A DNA stretch of 64,000 nucleotides from an uncultured Treponema sp. (GTDB lineage Bacteria; Spirochaetota; Spirochaetia; Treponematales; Treponemataceae), in assembly GCA_946615905.1 (NCBI GenBank), contig CAMOIE010000006.1, positions 1 through 64,000 on the forward strand, read 5' to 3'. Position numbers and translations under genes: made by a program. The stretch's first letter is position 1. Every line of letters begins with the position of its first letter. Positions 51,844 through 60,476 of this stretch are shown in pieces. The notes under the pieces are model-generated. The model saw nothing but the letters and a program-made list of their open reading frames with translations, ran no database searches and was not told the origin of the DNA.

Positions 51844-54468
51844 ATGAGTGACAGCGACAACACAAACGGACTTGACAGCTACGGCGTTTGGGTCAAAAAG
51901 CCTCCGCGCACAGTTGATTCTTCAGACGCGAATTCTGCGGAAGGAACTGACGAGCCCCTCAACATAGCGGCCGATCTTCCTGACTTCTCATCACTAGACG
52001 AGCCGACAGCTGACACAACACTTGCGGCTGACGATATTTCCAACGGACTTGAAAGTTCCGCTGATTCTACAGTCGCAGAGACAGACAGTTTCGGCGATTC
52101 TGCGGACGAATCAGGAGACGGAGAGATTTCCCTTGACGAATTCATCACGGACGGAGTTTTTGAGACCGGTCCTGACGAAGATAAAATCCGCGAAAAAGAG
52201 GCGGAAAAAGCAGCCCAGCAGGAGGAAAGCCCCTCTGACTCTTCCGCCGAGGACGAAAATATTTCATTTGACGAGCCTGCGGGAACTTCCGACTCCGGTG
52301 AGGAGACTCTTGCAGAAAGTTCATCTGACGACTTCTCATTAGATTTGTCAGATTCAAGCTCCGATGATTTTTCTGTCACAGCCTCAGACCCGACCGTTGC
52401 AGAGCCGGCAGAATCTTCCGCTGACGATGACTCTTTTGACATAGACCTTTCATTCGATGACTCTGGAGAAGGAGAAAATCCTGACGCAGAGCCAGAATCA
52501 TTCACGGCCTCATCAGGCACGAAAGATTCTTCTGCCACAGATGCGATTGCCGCTGACATTGAGGGAAGCGAGTCTGTTGATTTGAGTGAATTCGGCTTTG
52601 GAGATGACTCATCAGATTCTGAAAGCCAGAGTGAGGATGCGACAGTCGCAGAGTCAACAGAAAGCCCCGCAGACACAACAGCCGCCGAGGGAGAATCATT
52701 CGAGGACATGTTCAACACCGATTCCTCAGAATCTTCCGTCGAATCAATCACAGAAAATACAGAAGCAGAAAGCCCGATTGAGGGAACGGAAGAAGTCCAA
52801 CTCGATGACTTCACCACTGATTCTGTTGACGCAACAGAAGACGTAGATCTTTCCGCAGAGCCGGCAGAGTCAGCTGGCGTACAAGCAGAGGAAAATTCCG
52901 CAGAAGACGCAGAAAAGGACTCTTCATTCGTATCTTCAGGAGATGACGACTTTGACTTGGACGCAATTTTGAACGATGTCAAAGACGAGGACGGAAATCA
53001 GGTAAGCATCGGAGATGGAGAGGCTGCAGAAAACGTCTCTGCTCCCGAAGAGACTGTCACAAGTAACACAGAAGAAAATCTGTCAGAAGAGAGTGTAGAA
53101 GAGGAGTCTTTTGAACTTCCTGAAACCTCAATTGACGACACAATTTCAGAAGGCTCCACCGCGGAAAGCCTTGCAGAGCAGACCGAAGCTGGTGTTATAG
53201 AAGAGACAAGGGAGCCAGAAATCTCAGCAGAAGAGCCTGGCGTTTCCGAGCAGGAAAGCCTTGCGGAAGCCCCAGCGGAAGAGTCTTCAGTCTTCACTGA
53301 CGCAATTGACGACACAATCGCAGCAAGCGAGGCGGAGCCGGAAGTCACTTTGGATGAGCCTGCAGAAACAGTTTCAGAAGAGGCACCAGTTTCAATTCCA
53401 GAAGAACCTGAAGTGGCAGAAACAAGCGAAGAAATTCAGGAGACATTTGAAGAGTCTGCCCCTGCCACGACTACTTCTCCTTCTCCGGCAGCAGACCAAA
53501 CTTCACCGATTTTGAGCCAGATTGTCTCAGAGCTTTCCTCTTTGAAGGATGAAATTGCAGGTCTCAAGCAGGACTTTGCAAATCTCAAAAATTCAGACTT
53601 CTCAGGAAAGGCAGTCGAGTCGACAGCAGACTTTGAGGCGGACAGCCCAGTCTCAACTGAGGACGAGACAGAGATTCCCCAGGAAGAAGAAAAGTCCTCC
53701 GGCGGTTTCTTTGACGACAATGACGGAGACGACACAATCTCTCTTTCAAGCGATGAACTTGAGAATATTTTGAACAACGCTGACTTTACTGAAGAAGAAG
53801 GCGAAACCCACGGCGATGAAGAGGACTTGGGAATCACAGCTCCGACAGCCGAAGGAATCTCTGTTGAAGAGCCGGTCGAATCTTCTGACTCTACGGCAGA
53901 AGAGGCTCCGATTCCTGATGATGAGTTTGTCACAGAAGAATCTCCAATTCCTGCAAATGAATTTACAGAAGAAGGGGCAAGTCAGGACAGTGACCTCAGC
54001 ATGAATTTCGACAACGAAAAACTAGAGGAACCCGCCCTTGACGGAATCAGCTTCGACTCAGACGACCAAGGACAGATTTCTTCTGACTTGAATGAAGAAA
54101 TCGAAGAACCCAAAGTCGACAATATTCTGGTAGAATCTTCAACAACAGACTTGATGGACTCTGGGGAGGATACATCCGCTCTTCCGACCCAGACTGAAGA
54201 GCCTACAATTGAAGAAAGCCTCTCGGACGACAAGCTCGACTACCTTTCAAACGATCCTGGTGCGACACTTTCTATGGAAGCCGCAGCTGCGGAGTCAAAT
54301 ATTCCAGAAGGTTCTATTCCCAAGGACTTGAAAGCCGAGGTCAAGTCAGTTCTTTCTTACATGGATCAGCTGCTTGAAAATCTGCCGGAAGAAAAAATCG
54401 CTGAATTCGCTCGCTCTGAACAGTTTGAGACCTACAAAAAATTGTTCAAGGAGCTGGGACTGGCATAA
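51844..54468 (+). CDS. Giant acidic, largely disordered protein with FliM-like motifs
   Basis: 874 residues, cytoplasmic by sequence. Most of it is Glu/Asp/Ser/Thr/Ala-rich and surely disordered. Ordered islands: a coiled coil at about 556-585 (LSQIVSELSSLKDEIAGLKQ), and a conserved-looking C-terminal helical domain at about 820-874 (KAEVKSVLSYMDQLLENLPE, FETYKKLFKELGLA). Two short hydrophobic motifs stand out in the acidic sea: FDLDAILNDV (370-379) and LSSDELENILNNA (634-646). The latter resembles the CheY-binding motif of FliM (LSQDEIDQLL) and FliY in this window. AAGGGGAAG precedes the ATG. It heads a five-gene coupled operon with a sigma-28-like promoter. I infer a hub or scaffold; function is not known. 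Confidence 0.8.
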   Translation: MSDSDNTNGLDSYGVWVKKPPRTVDSSDANSAEGTDEPLNIAADLPDFSSLDEPTADTTLAADDISNGLESSADSTVAETDSFGDSADESGDGEISLDEFITDGVFETGPDEDKIREKEAEKAAQQEESPSDSSAEDENISFDEPAGTSDSGEETLAESSSDDFSLDLSDSSSDDFSVTASDPTVAEPAESSADDDSFDIDLSFDDSGEGENPDAEPESFTASSGTKDSSATDAIAADIEGSESVDLSEFGFGDDSSDSESQSEDATVAESTESPADTTAAEGESFEDMFNTDSSESSVESITENTEAESPIEGTEEVQLDDFTTDSVDATEDVDLSAEPAESAGVQAEENSAEDAEKDSSFVSSGDDDFDLDAILNDVKDEDGNQVSIGDGEAAENVSAPEETVTSNTEENLSEESVEEESFELPETSIDDTISEGSTAESLAEQTEAGVIEETREPEISAEEPGVSEQESLAEAPAEESSVFTDAIDDTIAASEAEPEVTLDEPAETVSEEAPVSIPEEPEVAETSEEIQETFEESAPATTTSPSPAADQTSPILSQIVSELSSLKDEIAGLKQDFANLKNSDFSGKAVESTADFEADSPVSTEDETEIPQEEEKSSGGFFDDNDGDDTISLSSDELENILNNADFTEEEGETHGDEEDLGITAPTAEGISVEEPVESSDSTAEEAPIPDDEFVTEESPIPANEFTEEGASQDSDLSMNFDNEKLEEPALDGISFDSDDQGQISSDLNEEIEEPKVDNILVESSTTDLMDSGEDTSALPTQTEEPTIEESLSDDKLDYLSNDPGATLSMEAAAAESNIPEGSIPKDLKAEVKSVLSYMDQLLENLPEEKIAEFARSEQFETYKKLFKELGLA

Positions 54469-55361
54469 TGGGACTTCTGAGCCGGATACTTTCATCTGAT
54501 TTTTCAAGTGACACGCCGCAGGGAGGACTTTTATCCCGCGCCTTGCTTTATGAGCGGCAGCCCCTCAATTTTTACGAGTGGGCTGACTCATACGGCTTCT
54601 CAAAGTGCGGAATTTTAAGCCCTGTCGCTTCCAGCTACGTGCTGACACACGCATTGGGAGTCGACGCCCTTTCTGTCGCCCTCTGTCTTTCCACCGATGA
54701 CTTTATCGGAGGCATCATCAACCTTGAGAAAAAGGAATGGCAGACTTTTGAGGGAGAGGGCTTGCAGCCCTTTTTCCAGCTATTCACCGATGAATTCACG
54801 ATGAATGTCACTTCCCTGCACTTTTTGCCCTTTGACTGCGATGGGAAAACTTACATCGCCCTCGTGGTTGACTCTGACGGAAAGCCTTCCGTTCTTCCAG
54901 AGGCCGGGAACGATGCGTTTTACCTGCTCAAAAAAGTAATCAGGACACCCTACCCCGTCTTCAACGAGGAAGCGGCTACAGCAGCCTGTGAAAAAGGCAT
55001 TGAGCAAGGAACCGGCTACCTTTATTTGCTTTCGTTCAAACTTGCAATCGACACGATTACAGGAATGCTTTCCCTTTCCAACGAGGAAATCAAGGACAAA
55101 AGCTACAAGGCGATTATGGACGAGTGCTTCAACAAGGCTCAAAAACTTTTCCAGTCGCCCAATTCCTGCGCGCGCGGTGAAAACTGCGAGATAAAGACTT
55201 TGATTTACGCCAAGGACGAAATCGACGAGACACTTTTGCAGTCACATATCAAAAAGGAATTCTCTGAGATTTTCGGCTCTTTTGCAGATAAAATCGTTCT
55301 CTTGATTGCCGGAACCTGTCCAAACGTAAAAGGCGCCGTAAAATTCCTCACCTGGGGTTAA
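54468..55361 (+). CDS. Conserved-context protein, function unknown
   Basis: 297 residues, no signal peptide or membrane helix. It begins MGLLSRILSSDFSSD, then appears as a mixed alpha/beta protein with strands around CGILSPVASSYVL, SVALCLSTDDFIGGIINL and TYIALVVDSDGKPS, a KKVIRTPYPVFNEE segment and a second half-domain (about 175-297) with LYLLSFKLAIDTI and KIVLLIAGTCPNVKG. No catalytic motif is recognised. It overlaps the stop of the acidic protein by 1 nt (TAATG) and is followed 1 nt later by the first DUF115 gene, so the products are probably made in fixed proportion. Confidence 0.7.
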   Translation: MGLLSRILSSDFSSDTPQGGLLSRALLYERQPLNFYEWADSYGFSKCGILSPVASSYVLTHALGVDALSVALCLSTDDFIGGIINLEKKEWQTFEGEGLQPFFQLFTDEFTMNVTSLHFLPFDCDGKTYIALVVDSDGKPSVLPEAGNDAFYLLKKVIRTPYPVFNEEAATAACEKGIEQGTGYLYLLSFKLAIDTITGMLSLSNEEIKDKSYKAIMDECFNKAQKLFQSPNSCARGENCEIKTLIYAKDEIDETLLQSHIKKEFSEIFGSFADKIVLLIAGTCPNVKGAVKFLTWG

Positions 55362-55362
55362 A

Positions 55363-56841
55363 ATGCATTCCGTCGAATTTTTACAGGCGGTGAACGGGGA
55401 AGAAACATCTTCCGTCGACGGAAAATTCCTCCACTCAAAATACAATCCGCTCAGAGAGGCGCAGACATTTGTCTCATCAATACAATGCACTTATAAGCCT
55501 TCCTCAATTTTGATTTTGGAGCCGGGGCTTTCATACTGCGGACGATTCTTGAAGGAACGCTTCCCGGATGCAAAACTTTACGCCCTCCACTACACGAAAG
55601 ACTTTCTCAAAAATGACTCAGTTTGGGACAGAGTTTTTTTTCCAGACTCAGACATTTTCTTTTCACTCGGCGAAGAAGAACTCTGCTCCTGCCTGACTCT
55701 ATCATGGCCGCCCTCTGACAAGATTTTTACCGAGGAAAGTTCCATCGTCTGGAAAAATGTAAAGGAAGCTGTCCTAAAAGCCCGTGACGTTTTGTACACC
55801 CGCTCGTATTTTTCAAAACGCTGGCTGAAAAATTCGATAATCTTCGCCGCAAGGATAAAAAATCCCCTTGTAATAAAAAAAAGGGGAAAATGCGACATCA
55901 TAATCGCGGCCTCAGGTCCTTCGCTAAAAAGCTCGATTCCTTTTATAAAGAAATTCCGAGAAAGTTTTTTTTTAATCTCCCTGTCATCAGCCTTGATGCC
56001 GCTTGTAAAAAACGGAATCATGCCGGATTTGGTCTTGTCTTCTGACGGCGGCTACTGGGCAAAAAGGCACTTGGACTTTGCGGGATTAAATCTTTCAGAG
56101 CCTACAGGCTTGAAATTCGCCCTCTGCTGCGAGGGAGCTTTTCCAGCAAGGATTCTCGAAAAAAATCAGGTTCTTCCGCTAGCCTATCCAGACAGTCTGG
56201 GGCGTAATTTTTTGGAGGCGGCCGGAATAAAAGATTTTGAGGCGCAAAGGAACGGGACTGTCAGCGGAACAGCGGCGATTTTCGCCCTGAATCTTACGGA
56301 AGGAAACGTATATTTTTGCGGACTTGACCAGGCTGCTACGAAAGGCTTTCAGCACTGTCAACCGAACGCTCTCGAAGAGCTGAACTGCGCAAAGGATTTC
56401 AGGCTTTCGACAAAGGAAAGCAGGACAAGCTCCTCAAGATTCAATTCTGACGGCTCCCTCAAAATCTACCGGGAATGGTTCTCAAGCCAAGGGGGCGATT
56501 TTTCAACGAGGGTAAAACGCCTTTCCGACAATTACGACTTCGCCTTTGGCCTAGGAAAAATTCAAGACGTTAACTGGCAGTATTTTGAGCAGAAACAGTG
56601 TCGGGGAGACTTTCCGTTAATTGAAAAGGCTGAAATAGATGGCAAGGCCGCCCGGCGGAATGAGAAAATCAAGGAATGCCTTGACTCACTTTGTGAGAGT
56701 CAGGCCGTCCAAAAGGAACTTTTCCCGCTTGAGAAAATTTTATACGGGCGTAGTCTGGACGAATATAAAAAGGCGAAGATTTTAAATGAAATCAGCAAAA
56801 AAACAAGGGATTTTCTAAGACAGGCCAAAAGGATTTTTTAA
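55363..56841 (+). CDS. DUF115/Maf-like protein, copy 1 (possible flagellin glycosylation factor)
   Basis: 492 residues. An N-terminal FLHSKYNPLREAQTF segment and a central Rossmann-like motif CDIIIAASGPSLKSSI (GPSL, near residue 182) are characteristic of the DUF115/6-hydroxymethylpterin pyrophosphokinase MptE-like domain found in Maf motility accessory factors. Further family parts are PDLVLSSDGGYWAKRHLDF and NVYFCGLDQAATKG. In Campylobacter, Clostridium and others Maf proteins transfer nonulosonic acids to flagellin. Treponemal flagellins are also O-glycosylated. A glycosyltransferase role is therefore plausible but not shown. The next gene is a paralogue; they overlap by 1 nt (TAATG). Confidence 0.8.
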   Translation: MHSVEFLQAVNGEETSSVDGKFLHSKYNPLREAQTFVSSIQCTYKPSSILILEPGLSYCGRFLKERFPDAKLYALHYTKDFLKNDSVWDRVFFPDSDIFFSLGEEELCSCLTLSWPPSDKIFTEESSIVWKNVKEAVLKARDVLYTRSYFSKRWLKNSIIFAARIKNPLVIKKRGKCDIIIAASGPSLKSSIPFIKKFRESFFLISLSSALMPLVKNGIMPDLVLSSDGGYWAKRHLDFAGLNLSEPTGLKFALCCEGAFPARILEKNQVLPLAYPDSLGRNFLEAAGIKDFEAQRNGTVSGTAAIFALNLTEGNVYFCGLDQAATKGFQHCQPNALEELNCAKDFRLSTKESRTSSSRFNSDGSLKIYREWFSSQGGDFSTRVKRLSDNYDFAFGLGKIQDVNWQYFEQKQCRGDFPLIEKAEIDGKAARRNEKIKECLDSLCESQAVQKELFPLEKILYGRSLDEYKKAKILNEISKKTRDFLRQAKRIF

Positions 56842-58394
56842 TGTCAGAAAGCAAATACACTGGAATAATTCAGGCGAAAAACGCCTCTTTGATTCCGCAG
56901 GCAAACGGGAAAAACCTGCATTCCTCATACAATCCAGACCGGGAAGGCGAAACTTTCGCATCAAACGCGCCGGAAGGCAGTTTTTTCGTAATCGGGGGAA
57001 TTTGCGGAGCCTTTCATATCGAAGCCCTGCTGAAAAGATTCCCGGAGTCAAAAATTATCGCCGCAGAAGAAAATCAGGAATCAATTGACTTTTTGCTAAG
57101 ACTTGAGAATGTAAAAAAACTTTCAGCAGACCCGAGGGTGACTTTCACAGAGGCAAAAAATCTTGCCAGAGTCATAGCAGAGACCTATCTTCCGCACATA
57201 GACGGGAATCTCGCATATCTGCCCCTCCGCTCATGGGAGGAGAATTTTCCGCTTGGTTCCGCGCTCGCAAAGGCGGCTGTAGATTCCGCCTTGAAAATGG
57301 TCGGAGCGGATTTTTCTGTTCAAAGCCACTTCGGAAAAATCTGGCAGAAAAATTTCTTCTCAAACCTGCATTTCCTGAAAAAATCAGCGGAAAAAAATCC
57401 CAAAGACTTGAAAATCTCTTTTGACCAAAATGACATAGAAAAAACAGCAGCAATCATAGCGGCAGGGCCGAGTCTGGATTGGTCATACAAAAAAATCGCG
57501 GAAAAACGCGGTGAATATTTCGTAATCGCCACGGACACGGCCTACCAGGCCCTTGCAAAACGGGGAATCACGGCGGACGCCTGTATCTCAATTGACGCGC
57601 AGTTCATATCCCGCGAGCATTTTTTCAGTCTGGGGGCAAAAACACTTTTCATCTTTGACTCATGCGCAAACCCTCAGTCAGCTAGGAGGACAGTCTCCCA
57701 TCCACAGTCTAATGACTCAAAAACTTTCTTTTGCATGACAGGTCACCCCCTGCCCCGTCTGGCTTTTCAAAGCGGGAAAATCAATTTGCCTGAAATCTCC
57801 TCTGGCAGCGGAACCGTGACAATAGCGGCAGCCTCATTCGCACTCATGGCAGGTTTCACAAGGCTGGAATTTTTCGGGGCAGACTTTTCATATCTGGACG
57901 GAAAATCCTACACAAGGGGAACATACCTGGACTCAATTTACGGCCGGTCATCCTCAAGGCTGAACCCGGTAGAAAATCAGTACGACTCACTTTTATTCAG
58001 GACCGAGCTTGAAAAAATCGGGAGAAATCAGTTTACGACAAAAGTGCTGGCTTCATACAGAGCCTCGCTGGAAGAATTCTTGAGGCAAAATGGACTTGAG
58101 AAGTCAGGAGATAATATTTGGAGCTTTCCAGAGTCAGAAAAAAAAGCGGGAAACTCGACATTTGACTTAAAATTCGGCAGGAATTCAGCGCACGAACTGA
58201 AAAACTTTTTAAAAGCAGAATTGGTTGGGCTAAAAAAAGAAATTAAAGGCGGAAATTTGCAAAAAGTCAGGGGCAATCCTGCATTTTTCTCCATTCTCCC
58301 CATGTCGGCATTTTTCCAGCGGCAGGGTGCGCAAAGGGATGAAAGTTTTTACCTTGCGGCAGAGGGGACTTTAAGTTATACTGATTTATTATGA
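56841..58394 (+). CDS. DUF115/Maf-like protein, copy 2
   Basis: 517 residues, paralogous to the preceding gene. The same marks are present: NLHSSYNPDREGETFAS near residue 25, AAIIAAGPSLDWSYKKIA (GPSL near 213), DACISIDAQFISREHFF, a Ser/Gly-rich SSGSGTVTIAAASFALMAG segment and FFGADFSYLDGKSYTRGTY. Two adjacent divergent copies suggest either two acceptor substrates or a heteromeric enzyme. It overlaps the next gene by 4 nt (ATGA), continuing the unbroken translational coupling of the operon. Confidence 0.8.
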   Translation: MSESKYTGIIQAKNASLIPQANGKNLHSSYNPDREGETFASNAPEGSFFVIGGICGAFHIEALLKRFPESKIIAAEENQESIDFLLRLENVKKLSADPRVTFTEAKNLARVIAETYLPHIDGNLAYLPLRSWEENFPLGSALAKAAVDSALKMVGADFSVQSHFGKIWQKNFFSNLHFLKKSAEKNPKDLKISFDQNDIEKTAAIIAAGPSLDWSYKKIAEKRGEYFVIATDTAYQALAKRGITADACISIDAQFISREHFFSLGAKTLFIFDSCANPQSARRTVSHPQSNDSKTFFCMTGHPLPRLAFQSGKINLPEISSGSGTVTIAAASFALMAGFTRLEFFGADFSYLDGKSYTRGTYLDSIYGRSSSRLNPVENQYDSLLFRTELEKIGRNQFTTKVLASYRASLEEFLRQNGLEKSGDNIWSFPESEKKAGNSTFDLKFGRNSAHELKNFLKAELVGLKKEIKGGNLQKVRGNPAFFSILPMSAFFQRQGAQRDESFYLAAEGTLSYTDLL

Positions 58395-59782
58395 AGTCAA
58401 AAAATTTTAAATTGTTCGTTGTTTTAATTCCGGCAGTTTTCGTAGCCGCACTTATTTACCTTGCAGCAGGAGTTTACGCCGACAAAAAAGAAGGTCCTGT
58501 AAAAGCTCAGGCCCGCTTTGAGGATTTGATTTCAAAAACAGCAGTTACAGCCAGCAATTTTGAGCCGGGAACAATGCAGTTTTCAGCCCAGTTCATCCGT
58601 GACATAGGTCAGATTGACGACTTTGCGGCATTAAAATTAGTTTTGAACGGAGCAACAATCTATTCATATCCGAGAGAAGGGCTTTCTGGTCCGGCGGCAG
58701 AATTCGTATCAACTTTCAGCAAAACTTTTTCCACAAAATACGGGAACACACTCGAACTCTCAGCCTCCGTCTACATTTTAAAAACCGAGTCCATTTACAG
58801 CCATGCCAGAGTCTCATTCCTTTTGATTTTGATTGGAACAGTCGCAGCCGCTTTGATCCTTCTTTTGTCCGATGAAAAAAGTCAAAAATCAGAAGAAAAT
58901 GGAATTCTTTCTCTAAAAAAGAAAATCGCAAGCGCGGAAAAATCAGGCAGATTCAGCAAAAAAACTGCTGACGAGGATTCAATAGAATTTGTCGATGAAA
59001 ATATTGATGAAGCAAGCCAGCTTGAAAACCCAGTGGAAGAAAATGTGACTCTTCAGGAAGAGGAAGAAGCGGTTGAAAGTCCAGCTGAGAATTCCGGCGA
59101 GTTAAAAGAAGATGATTATGACGAAGAAATCGACTTGCAGTTTTCCGATGCGACAGATTATGAGGACTCCTTTGAAAAAGACGGGGAAAGTTCATTTAAC
59201 GCCCTTGATGACGACTTGACTATTGAAGAATACGAAGAGACTTCAGAAAGCCAAGCAAATGAGAATTCTCCGGAGGCAGTTGCAGATGCAGACTCGGACA
59301 CACAAGGCGAAATTTTAGAGCAGTCAAAACTCTACGAGAATCTCACTGGGGAGCTTACCAAGGCGAGCGAAAACAACGAGGACTTGTCTGTAATCGTCTT
59401 AAAAATCGAAAATCTTGATCGGGGAAACTTAGTTTCTAAAAAAATAGTTGGTCTTTTAAAAGAAAAAATCGCCACAAAAGGAAGTATTTACGCATTCAAC
59501 ACGGACAGCTACGCATTGACTCTCAATGACACCGCTTTGGACGGAGCTTTTGCCACCGCGTCAGAATTGCAGAGTCAGATTTCTGAGATTTTAAAATCTG
59601 AATCAATGGAAAATATAGTGACTCTCGGTGTTGCAGCCCGCACAAGCCGCAACTTGGATGGAAAGACACTCGTTACGGAAGCACTACAAGCTCAAAAACA
59701 TGCGGAAGAAGACCCGTCATCTGCAGTCGTGGCGTTCCGAGTCAATCCAGAAAAATACCGTCAGTACGTTCAGAACGCCTAA
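58391..59782 (+). CDS. Membrane protein with degenerate GGDEF-like domain
   Basis: 463 residues. Membrane helices at about 7-28 and 137-160 flank a periplasmic region of about 105 residues. An acidic low-complexity linker follows (about 165-305, similar in flavour to the acidic protein four genes upstream). The C-terminal ~155 residues resemble a diguanylate cyclase fold: LSVIVLKIENLD at the start, SIYAFNTDSYALTLND where the signature GGDEF is expected, and TLGVAARTSRNLDGKTLVTEALQAQ near the end. The signature is replaced by NTDSY (370-374), so c-di-GMP synthesis is unlikely; it may sense or bind. It ends 1 nt from the stop of the convergent TPR lipoprotein gene. Confidence 0.7.
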   Translation: MKSKNFKLFVVLIPAVFVAALIYLAAGVYADKKEGPVKAQARFEDLISKTAVTASNFEPGTMQFSAQFIRDIGQIDDFAALKLVLNGATIYSYPREGLSGPAAEFVSTFSKTFSTKYGNTLELSASVYILKTESIYSHARVSFLLILIGTVAAALILLLSDEKSQKSEENGILSLKKKIASAEKSGRFSKKTADEDSIEFVDENIDEASQLENPVEENVTLQEEEEAVESPAENSGELKEDDYDEEIDLQFSDATDYEDSFEKDGESSFNALDDDLTIEEYEETSESQANENSPEAVADADSDTQGEILEQSKLYENLTGELTKASENNEDLSVIVLKIENLDRGNLVSKKIVGLLKEKIATKGSIYAFNTDSYALTLNDTALDGAFATASELQSQISEILKSESMENIVTLGVAARTSRNLDGKTLVTEALQAQKHAEEDPSSAVVAFRVNPEKYRQYVQNA

Positions 59783-59783
59783 A

Positions 59784-60431
59784 TTATTTTTTCACATCAG
59801 CATTCTCAAGAACAGAATCGGGGGAATCAGATTTGCCGGTCAAATCCTCAATTTTTCCGGCATAAGCCGTAATTTTCTCGCTATCCGGGAATTTCTCTTT
59901 GAGCAAGGCTAGTTGCTTTTCCGCCTCTTCACCAAAGTCATTTTGAATCAGCATGGCGATATAATTCTCAAGCAGAGACTGATTGAATGGATATTGTGCG
60001 GTCAAAGTCTCGTAGCGGGAAATGGCATCATCAAAGTCCCCTTTCATCGCACTTATATAAGCCAGAGACTCCTTCAATTCCTCATTTTCCGGGTCCAAAG
60101 TCAAAAGTTCCTCATAGCAGGTGGCTGCATCATCCCAATTTTTTGCCAACGCATAGGAACGGGCTAATTTATAATAGGCCTGAGAATAGAGATTTTTATC
60201 AGACAAGGCCTTTTTATAGTATTCAGCAGCCTTGTCGTATTTTTTCAACTCAGTGTAGCCCTCCGCTATATTGAAATATTCAATGGCAAGATTCTTGCTG
60301 ATTACAGCGGATTCTCCGGGAACACGCAATGACGGAGCGGACGAACATGAGAAAAAAATTAAGAATAAAAAAGTGAAAATGAAAGATTTGAGGATTCTTT
60401 TTATCATTTTGAAAAATTGTTTGCTTTTCAT
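59784..60431 (-). CDS. TPR-repeat lipoprotein
   Basis: 215 residues. A lipoprotein signal (FTFLFLIFFSC, lipobox Cys near residue 29) precedes several tetratricopeptide repeats: EYFNIAEGYTELKKYDKAAEYYKKAL, QAYYKLARSYALAKNWDDAATCYEELL and LAYISAMKGDFDDAISRYETL, each quoted in part. This suggests a periplasmic protein-binding adaptor. Neither the ATG at 60431 nor the Met at 60407 has a clear ribosome site; the shorter start gives a more typical signal peptide (MIKRILKSFIF). The promoter was not found. Confidence 0.8.
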   Translation of the reverse strand: MKSKQFFKMIKRILKSFIFTFLFLIFFSCSSAPSLRVPGESAVISKNLAIEYFNIAEGYTELKKYDKAAEYYKKALSDKNLYSQAYYKLARSYALAKNWDDAATCYEELLTLDPENEELKESLAYISAMKGDFDDAISRYETLTAQYPFNQSLLENYIAMLIQNDFGEEAEKQLALLKEKFPDSEKITAYAGKIEDLTGKSDSPDSVLENADVKK

Positions 60432-60441
60432 GCAGACTTTG

Positions 60442-60463
60442 CCACGGACTTTTAAATCCGTGG
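60442..60463. terminator. Hairpin between uracil phosphoribosyltransferase and TPR lipoprotein genes
   Basis: CCACGGA (60442-60448) and TCCGTGG (60457-60463) form a 7-bp stem with an 8-nt AT-rich loop, 14 nt downstream of the uracil phosphoribosyltransferase stop codon (minus strand). No long U-run follows, so termination strength is uncertain. Confidence 0.4.
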
Positions 60464-60476
60464 ACTTTTGAAAAAC

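Noticed and set aside
51879-52982. 367-residue Ser-rich open frame on the minus strand
   Set aside because: It mirrors the Asp/Glu/Ser codons of the acidic protein on the other strand; composition alone explains it and no promoter or ribosome site is seen. The same holds for 53436-53933.
60442-60463. Strong rho-independent terminator after the uracil phosphoribosyltransferase gene
   Set aside because: The hairpin is real but no U-run follows on the minus strand, so it is kept only as a low-confidence terminator.
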